Shown piece by piece: positions 8,318 to 12,459 of a DNA stretch of 12,459 nt. The stretch comes from an uncultured Collinsella sp. Its GTDB lineage: Bacteria; Actinomycetota; Coriobacteriia; Coriobacteriales; Coriobacteriaceae. The notes under the pieces are model-generated. The model made no database searches. It saw only the letters and a list, made by a program, of their open reading frames with translations, and had not been told where the DNA came from. The stretch is from contig CATYJC010000048.1 of the NCBI GenBank assembly GCA_958407555.1, positions 1 to 12,459 of the forward strand, given 5' to 3'. Both the position numbers and the translations under genes were made by a program. Position 1 is the stretch's first letter. Every line of letters starts with the position of its first letter.

Positions 8318-11300
8318 ATGGCAAAGTACGCACCTAAACACTTGGAAGTCTCAAGCGGCGACGAGCCTCGCCCCACATTCTCGGGCCACAAGGCAACACG
8401 ACTCGCCGTCACCGCGGCAACCACCATCGCTATGACTGGCTCGTCGCTGCTCGCGCCGTTCTCGGCATTTGCCAACGATGCAAGTGATACCACGGCACAG
8501 GACGCGATCATGTCCCCGCTTGCTGTCCACGCCGGCGAGGCGGCAGGCTCCGCAGTAAAGGCAAACGCCCAGAAGATTGCCGACTTGCAGGCTGCTATCG
8601 ACGCCGCAAAGGCTGCCGAGGCAGACGCCAAATCCGACTACGACACGGTGGCTGCTCCCTATACCGAAAAGCAGACGGCCCGCGACAACGCACAAAGCAC
8701 CTATGACGCCTCCGTCTCCGATAATTCGCAGGCAGAGGCCGCCGCGCGCGCCGAATATGCTCGCCAGCTCGATGAAAGCGTCAAGGCGGCCGACAGCGCC
8801 AGTGCCACGCTGAAGGATGCCCGAGGAAAGCTCGATGCAGCCAAGACCGACGCCGAGGACAAATCGAAGGTCCTTGATGCCGCAAAGCTGGCGGCAGCCG
8901 ACGCGCAGGCCAAGCTCGAGGCAGCCCAGAAGGCAGCCGCCAACGCAACGCCGGAGGAAATCAAGGTCGCCGAGCAGGCAGCCGCAGATGCGCAGGCCGC
9001 TCTGGACCAAGCAAAGGCTGCGAAGGCCACTGCCGATTCCGCGCTCACCGATGCCCAGCAGGCTCAGAGCGCCGCGCAGAGCGCTTACGACGAGGCGGCA
9101 GGCACGCTGGCTTCCGCCCAGCAGGCAAAGACCGCCGCAGATGGCAAGGCGGCTGAGGCACAGGCGGCATACGACAGCGCACAAGCCGATTTGGCGGCCG
9201 CAAAGGCAGGCGCCGAGGGCCCGGAGTATGACGCCGCCCAGGCAAAGGTCGATGCTGCCCAAAGCGCACTCAACCAGGCGAAAAAGCAGCAGGCGACTGC
9301 CGAAGCAGGCCTTTCTCAGGCAAATAGCGACGTTGAATCCAAGCAGGACGCCCTCACCGGCGCCGAAAGCGAGCTCAAAGCCAAGAAGCAGACAGTCGCA
9401 GCAGCCGAAAATGATGTAACGGCAGCCCAGACGAAAGCCGATGCGGCGCAATCGGAGTTGACCTCGGCAAAGCAGGCACATGCTGCCGAACTGGAGAAGG
9501 CAAAGGCCGCTCAGAAACAAGTCGACCAGGCGAAAGCCGAGAAGGAGCAGGCAGACAAGGCGCTCGAAACTGCCAAGGCAAACCAGGCGGCCGCCGATCA
9601 AGCCGTTATCGATGCACAGAAAGCATACGATACGTGCAAGGCAGCAACCGATAAGGCAACGACGGCGGAGGCGCAGAGCGTCATCGGCTTCTACCAGTTC
9701 ATCGGTGCCAACGACGCTGCAAACATCATCTATAGGCAGAGCGATAAAAACCCGACGACCATTGGCGATAAAAAAGACGGCACGTCACTCGACAACGCCA
9801 AGCTATCGTTTAACAAGCTGCGCGAGATTAACGAATACCGTGCAAGCGTTGGATTGAGTGAGCTTAGGGTGACGGCCGAGCAAATGGCAATCGCTCAATC
9901 CGACTCCAATTACTCTGACAAAACGCTAGGTCACTCAGATTACGCCAATTGTGAAAATGCCGCTTGGAACTTCAGTACTAAAGAAAACATCGCGCACCAA
10001 TGGGTCGATGCTGAAAAGGAGATATTTGACGAAGCTGCAGCGAAAGCCGGCCTTGGCAACGTTGCCCCCAAAGATGCTTGGGATACTTTCTGGAGCCACA
10101 AAACCGAATTCGAAAAGCGCGGGGCAGACTTTGGCACCGTTGGCCATTATTTGAATATCGTACAACCTAACGCCAAAACCATGGGATACGGCATCAACTC
10201 GCGCGGAACCCTTTGGCCGTATGTGTTCGTCTTGGAGATCGACAACAATTACGGTTCGTACGAGAAAGAATACTCGATCGATGAACTCGAGAATCTCTTT
10301 GATCAGTATCAGCTGAGCCTCTCCAAAGCCAGCGAAAAGCTCGCCGCCGCAAAGACGGACCTTGAGCAAAAGCGCAGCACAGCAGCATCGAAAGCCGATG
10401 CCGTAAAGGCAGCTGAAACCCTCGTCGCTCAAAAGCAGGAAGGCATTGTTGCCGCGAATAGCGACCTTGCCGCCAAGAACGACAGCGTAGCAAGTGCCGC
10501 CGCCGCTGTTGCCCTAGCAAAGCAGAATCTCGCCAAGGCAAACGGAAAAGTTGCCGAAGCCGAAGACCAGGTCAAAGCCGCCCAAAGCAACGTGGCGACC
10601 GCAGAGCAGGTCGTCAACCAGAAGCGCGCCGAGCTTAAGGCATCGAAAGAGCAAGCCGCTCAGAGTCAGAAGAAGGTTGATGACGCCAAGGCAGAGACTC
10701 TCGTAAAGCAGCAGACTCTGCAAGATGCAAAGAAGGAACTTGCCAAGTATTCAGCCGATGTTGCTGCGGCTCAGGAGAAAGCCGACGAGGCCCATCAGGC
10801 GCTTGATGAAGCCACGGCAGCCCAGACGTCTGCCCAGAGCGCTCTCGAAAAGGCGAGGCTCGACGAGGCTGCCAAGAAGCAGGCCCTCGACACCGCGAAG
10901 GACAACGCCGAGGCCAAGACGGCGACCGCGGAGCGCGCCGCGAGCAATCTGACCACGGCGAAAAACGACTTTGCTTCAAAGAAGGCCCGTGCCGACGCCC
11001 TGAGCAATGCAGCCGATAATCTTGCCACCGCCGAGGCGGCCAAGAAGGAGGCCGACGCAGCAGTTACCGAGGCCGGAGTCGCCCTTGGTGCGGCAAACGT
11101 CGCCATCGCGAACGCCGAGCAGGCGGTCGAGAATTCTCAGGCCGCATCGGACGCCGCTGTCGCTACTCTCGGAAAGCTCAAGTCCATCAACGTTGAAAAC
11201 GGCATTGCTACTGGCTCTGACGCAAACGCGAACGATACGCTCAATGCCCTCTTTGCCAAGTGCGTCGCCGCCAAGCAGGCAGAACATAACGCAAAGGTCG

Positions 11301-11653
11301 CACTTGATGCCGCTCAGGCAGACCTTGATGCTGCAACGCCCGCCTACACCGCAGCTCTCAACGGCTACAACGAGGCGAAGGCAAAACGCGTAGCCGCCGA
11401 GCAAGCCCTGAAGGACGAGATCGCCCGCCAGGAGCAAGAGGCGGCGAAGGCCGAGCAGGCCAAGATCACGCAGGCTGCCGCTAAACCGGTTACTGGAAAG
11501 CCGTCTGCCGGCAACGCCAAGACGGCCGCCAACTCGGCACTTCCCACCACAGGCGACAATGCTGCGCTCGCCGGTGAGACGTTTGTCATCGGAGGTGTCG
11601 TGCTCGTAGCCGCCGGCGTCTTCCTGACTGACAAGAAGCGTCGTCAGGAGTAA
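8318..11653 (+). CDS. LPxTG-anchored coiled-coil surface protein with CAP domain
   Basis: This 1111-residue protein is exported and covalently bound to the cell wall. A signal peptide (hydrophobic from about 27, cleavage likely after SAFA at 52) is followed by a long Ala/Lys/Glu/Gln-rich coiled coil (about 80-450). A CAP/SCP domain (about 495-645) follows, with NEYRASVGL, LGHSDYANCENAAW and GHYLNIVQ. Then come a second coiled coil (about 660-1050), a short linker, LPTTG (1075-1079), a hydrophobic span and the tail DKKRRQE. The design is that of an adhesin or stalk displaying a CAP domain between two rods. The CAP-coding part has lower GC (28 of 60 bases at 9961-10020, 26 of 60 at 10141-10200, against 44 of 60 at 8881-8940), partly due to fewer Ala codons but possibly a separate origin. 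I start at ATG 8318 (GGGAGAAG ribosome binding site); the in-frame TTG at 8306 falls at that site. No sortase gene is nearby. Confidence 0.9.
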   Translation: MAKYAPKHLEVSSGDEPRPTFSGHKATRLAVTAATTIAMTGSSLLAPFSAFANDASDTTAQDAIMSPLAVHAGEAAGSAVKANAQKIADLQAAIDAAKAAEADAKSDYDTVAAPYTEKQTARDNAQSTYDASVSDNSQAEAAARAEYARQLDESVKAADSASATLKDARGKLDAAKTDAEDKSKVLDAAKLAAADAQAKLEAAQKAAANATPEEIKVAEQAAADAQAALDQAKAAKATADSALTDAQQAQSAAQSAYDEAAGTLASAQQAKTAADGKAAEAQAAYDSAQADLAAAKAGAEGPEYDAAQAKVDAAQSALNQAKKQQATAEAGLSQANSDVESKQDALTGAESELKAKKQTVAAAENDVTAAQTKADAAQSELTSAKQAHAAELEKAKAAQKQVDQAKAEKEQADKALETAKANQAAADQAVIDAQKAYDTCKAATDKATTAEAQSVIGFYQFIGANDAANIIYRQSDKNPTTIGDKKDGTSLDNAKLSFNKLREINEYRASVGLSELRVTAEQMAIAQSDSNYSDKTLGHSDYANCENAAWNFSTKENIAHQWVDAEKEIFDEAAAKAGLGNVAPKDAWDTFWSHKTEFEKRGADFGTVGHYLNIVQPNAKTMGYGINSRGTLWPYVFVLEIDNNYGSYEKEYSIDELENLFDQYQLSLSKASEKLAAAKTDLEQKRSTAASKADAVKAAETLVAQKQEGIVAANSDLAAKNDSVASAAAAVALAKQNLAKANGKVAEAEDQVKAAQSNVATAEQVVNQKRAELKASKEQAAQSQKKVDDAKAETLVKQQTLQDAKKELAKYSADVAAAQEKADEAHQALDEATAAQTSAQSALEKARLDEAAKKQALDTAKDNAEAKTATAERAASNLTTAKNDFASKKARADALSNAADNLATAEAAKKEADAAVTEAGVALGAANVAIANAEQAVENSQAASDAAVATLGKLKSINVENGIATGSDANANDTLNALFAKCVAAKQAEHNAKVALDAAQADLDAATPAYTAALNGYNEAKAKRVAAEQALKDEIARQEQEAAKAEQAKITQAAAKPVTGKPSAGNAKTAANSALPTTGDNAALAGETFVIGGVVLVAAGVFLTDKKRRQE

Positions 11654-11660
11654 GGATTTC

Positions 11661-11681
11661 GGGAGGACGGCTTCTCCTCCC
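11661..11681 (+). other. Hairpin just after the surface-protein gene
   Basis: GGGAGGA (11661-11667) pairs with TCCTCCC (11675-11681) around a 7-nt loop, 7 bp past the stop codon. No T-run follows; it may protect the mRNA 3' end or assist the strong terminator downstream. Confidence 0.4.
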
Positions 11682-11712
11682 TCCCACCGCATCGCAAACC
11701 CTGCCCAGCATG

Positions 11713-11750
11713 CGCCGGGGCGCCCATCACGCGGGCGCCCCGGCGTTTTA
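11713..11750 (+). terminator. Strong rho-independent terminator of the surface-protein gene
   Basis: A perfect 13-bp GC-rich stem, CGCCGGGGCGCCC (11713-11725) with GGGCGCCCCGGCG (11733-11745), has a 7-nt loop and is followed by TTTTA. Confidence 0.9.
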
Positions 11751-11782
11751 CGTTGTATGCCCGGAGCATCTGCTCCGAGATT

Positions 11783-12079
11783 GTCTCGATCTGTAACATC
11801 TAGCAGGCAAAACGGTCCCCAGGCGTTACAGATCGAGACGTTAGTTTTCGGCCGATTTCTATGTCTCGATCTGTAACAGTTAGAGGTCATATTTGCTGCT
11901 AGATGTTACAGATCGAGACATTGAGTTTCCTGCCAACTGTTTGTCTTGATCTGTAACAAATACTCGGTAAAACGGGGTCTAGTTGTTACAGATCGAGACG
12001 TTAGTTTTCGGCTGAAATGTTCGTCTAAATCTGCAACAGCTATGGCTCAAAAACCGGTCCAGATGTTACAGATTGAGAT
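11783..12079. repeat. 57-bp palindromic repeat, cluster C (4 units)
   Basis: Units lie at 11783-11839, 11863-11919, 11943-11999 and 12023-12079, all separated by exactly 23 bp. The first three are close to consensus; the fourth has decayed (GTCTAAATCTGCAACA on its left). Two of the separators share the start GTTAGTTTTCGGC. A small hairpin (GGAGCA/TGCTCC) precedes the cluster. It lies between the surface-protein terminator and the copper-gene promoter. Confidence 0.92.
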
Positions 12080-12081
12080 GA

Positions 12082-12110
12082 TTGGTTGGGACGGTCCATC
12101 GGTCAACCAA
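12082..12110. other. Hairpin between repeat cluster C and the copper promoter
   Basis: TTGGTTG (12082-12088) pairs perfectly with CAACCAA (12104-12110) around a 15-nt loop. It has no T-run on either strand that would mark it clearly as a terminator. Confidence 0.35.
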
Positions 12111-12153
12111 CTACCCTCATCTGTAGCGAGATGTCATACATTTCTTTCTGCAC

Positions 12154-12184
12154 TGGACACCCCCAGGGGGTATGGGTGTATAGT
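12154..12184 (+). promoter_or_regulatory. Promoter with CsoR-like copper operator
   Basis: ACACCCCCAGGGGGTAT (12157-12173) matches the palindromic C-run/G-run operator bound by the copper-sensing repressor CsoR. It overlaps a promoter of TGGACA (12154-12159), a 19-bp spacer and TATAGT (12179-12184). The long spacer would also suit a MerR-type activator, but the sequence fits CsoR better. It precedes a copper-type ATPase, which supports copper control. Confidence 0.65.
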
Positions 12185-12231
12185 ATCGGCAGGTTAACAA
12201 TTCCAACACTAAACCACAGAAAGGAGAAGCC

Positions 12232-12459
12232 ATGGCTCAAGATAAGTTCGACGTGGGCGGCATGACATGCGCCGCCTGCCAGGCGCACGTGGACCGCGCC
12301 GTGAGCAAACTCGACGGCGTCCAAAGCGTCGCGGTCAACCTGCTCGCCGGTTCCATGATGGTCGACTACGACCCCGCGCAGGTCACCCCCGACGATATCT
12401 GCACCGCCGTCGACCGCGCGGGCTACTCGGCCTCGCCCGTCGATGCGGGCACCGGTGCC
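12232..12459 (+). CDS. copA: Copper-translocating P-type ATPase, N-terminal part (cut by window end)
   Basis: Only the first 76 residues are present. They form one heavy-metal-associated domain with GMTCAAC (10-16), whose two cysteines bind Cu(I), and the usual fold end GYSASPV. An AAGGAG ribosome binding site lies 6 nt before the ATG. The CsoR-like operator upstream and the leading metal-binding domain suggest a membrane copper exporter of the CopA type. A stand-alone copper chaperone (CopZ) would have ended by about residue 70, whereas this frame stays open to the window edge. The ATPase core is not visible, so the gene symbol is an inference. Confidence 0.8.
   Translation, partial: MAQDKFDVGGMTCAACQAHVDRAVSKLDGVQSVAVNLLAGSMMVDYDPAQVTPDDICTAVDRAGYSASPVDAGTGA

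Noticed and set aside
8351..9601. 416-codon minus-strand ORF inside the surface-protein gene
   Set aside because: It is the complement of the Ala-rich coiled coil, giving a Leu/Cys/Gly-rich frame without a ribosome binding site.
10976..11890. 304-codon minus-strand ORF at the surface-protein 3' end
   Set aside because: It runs through a strong terminator and a 57-bp repeat unit and then antisense to coding sequence; no domain is visible.
11783..12079. CRISPR array
   Set aside because: The regular spacing is suggestive, but the conserved parts are only 16 bp, alternate in orientation, and their interiors share motifs such as CTAG and AAAA. No cas gene is present.

Overview
The window is 12.5 kb of GC-rich chromosomal DNA from a Gram-positive anaerobe. 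Gene style, the EFR1-type flavodoxin-ferredoxin, an LPxTG surface protein and an FHA/membrane-kinase pair suggest a Coriobacteriia member, possibly Collinsella. That assignment is an inference from gene content; no marker gene proves it.

Layout, left to right. (1) 1-467: no large gene. The minus strand carries what looks like a complete small transcription unit: two LytTR-type direct repeats, a TATAAT promoter, a structured leader, a 25-codon ORF with a ribosome binding site, and a hairpin at the window edge. A REPIN-like inverted pair of repeats follows at 391-455. (2) 468-1229 (-): EFR1-family flavodoxin/4Fe-4S protein, with a single repeat unit of the same REP family on its other side. (3) 1230-1788: about 560 bp without a convincing gene, but with a pair of 25-bp inverted repeats and hairpins. 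(4) 1851-4109 (-): DEAD-box RNA helicase with a roughly 300-residue Arg/Gly/Asp/Glu tail, ended by a strong terminator at 1779-1816. (5) 4698-5660 (+): FHA-domain protein. (6) 5832-7916 (+): Ser/Thr kinase with one membrane span and a DUF6273-like outer domain. (7) 8318-11653 (+): 1111-residue secreted, Ala-rich coiled-coil protein with an internal CAP/SCP domain and a C-terminal LPTTG sortase anchor. (8) 12232-end (+): start of a copper-type P1B ATPase (GMTCAAC metal-binding domain) behind a CsoR-like operator.

The most striking non-coding signal is a family of nine palindromic units of exactly 57 bp (16-bp arm, 25-bp interior, 16-bp arm). They lie in three clusters (4381-4518, 7959-8176, 11783-12079). 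Units within a cluster are separated by 23 or 24 bp, giving an 80-81 bp period. Each cluster appears to sit between transcription units rather than inside one.

The FHA protein and kinase probably form a phospho-signalling pair that reads an external cue through the DUF6273-like domain. The adhesin-like protein lies just downstream but seems to be transcribed separately. The helicase, EFR1 protein and copper pump look like independent housekeeping or stress genes.
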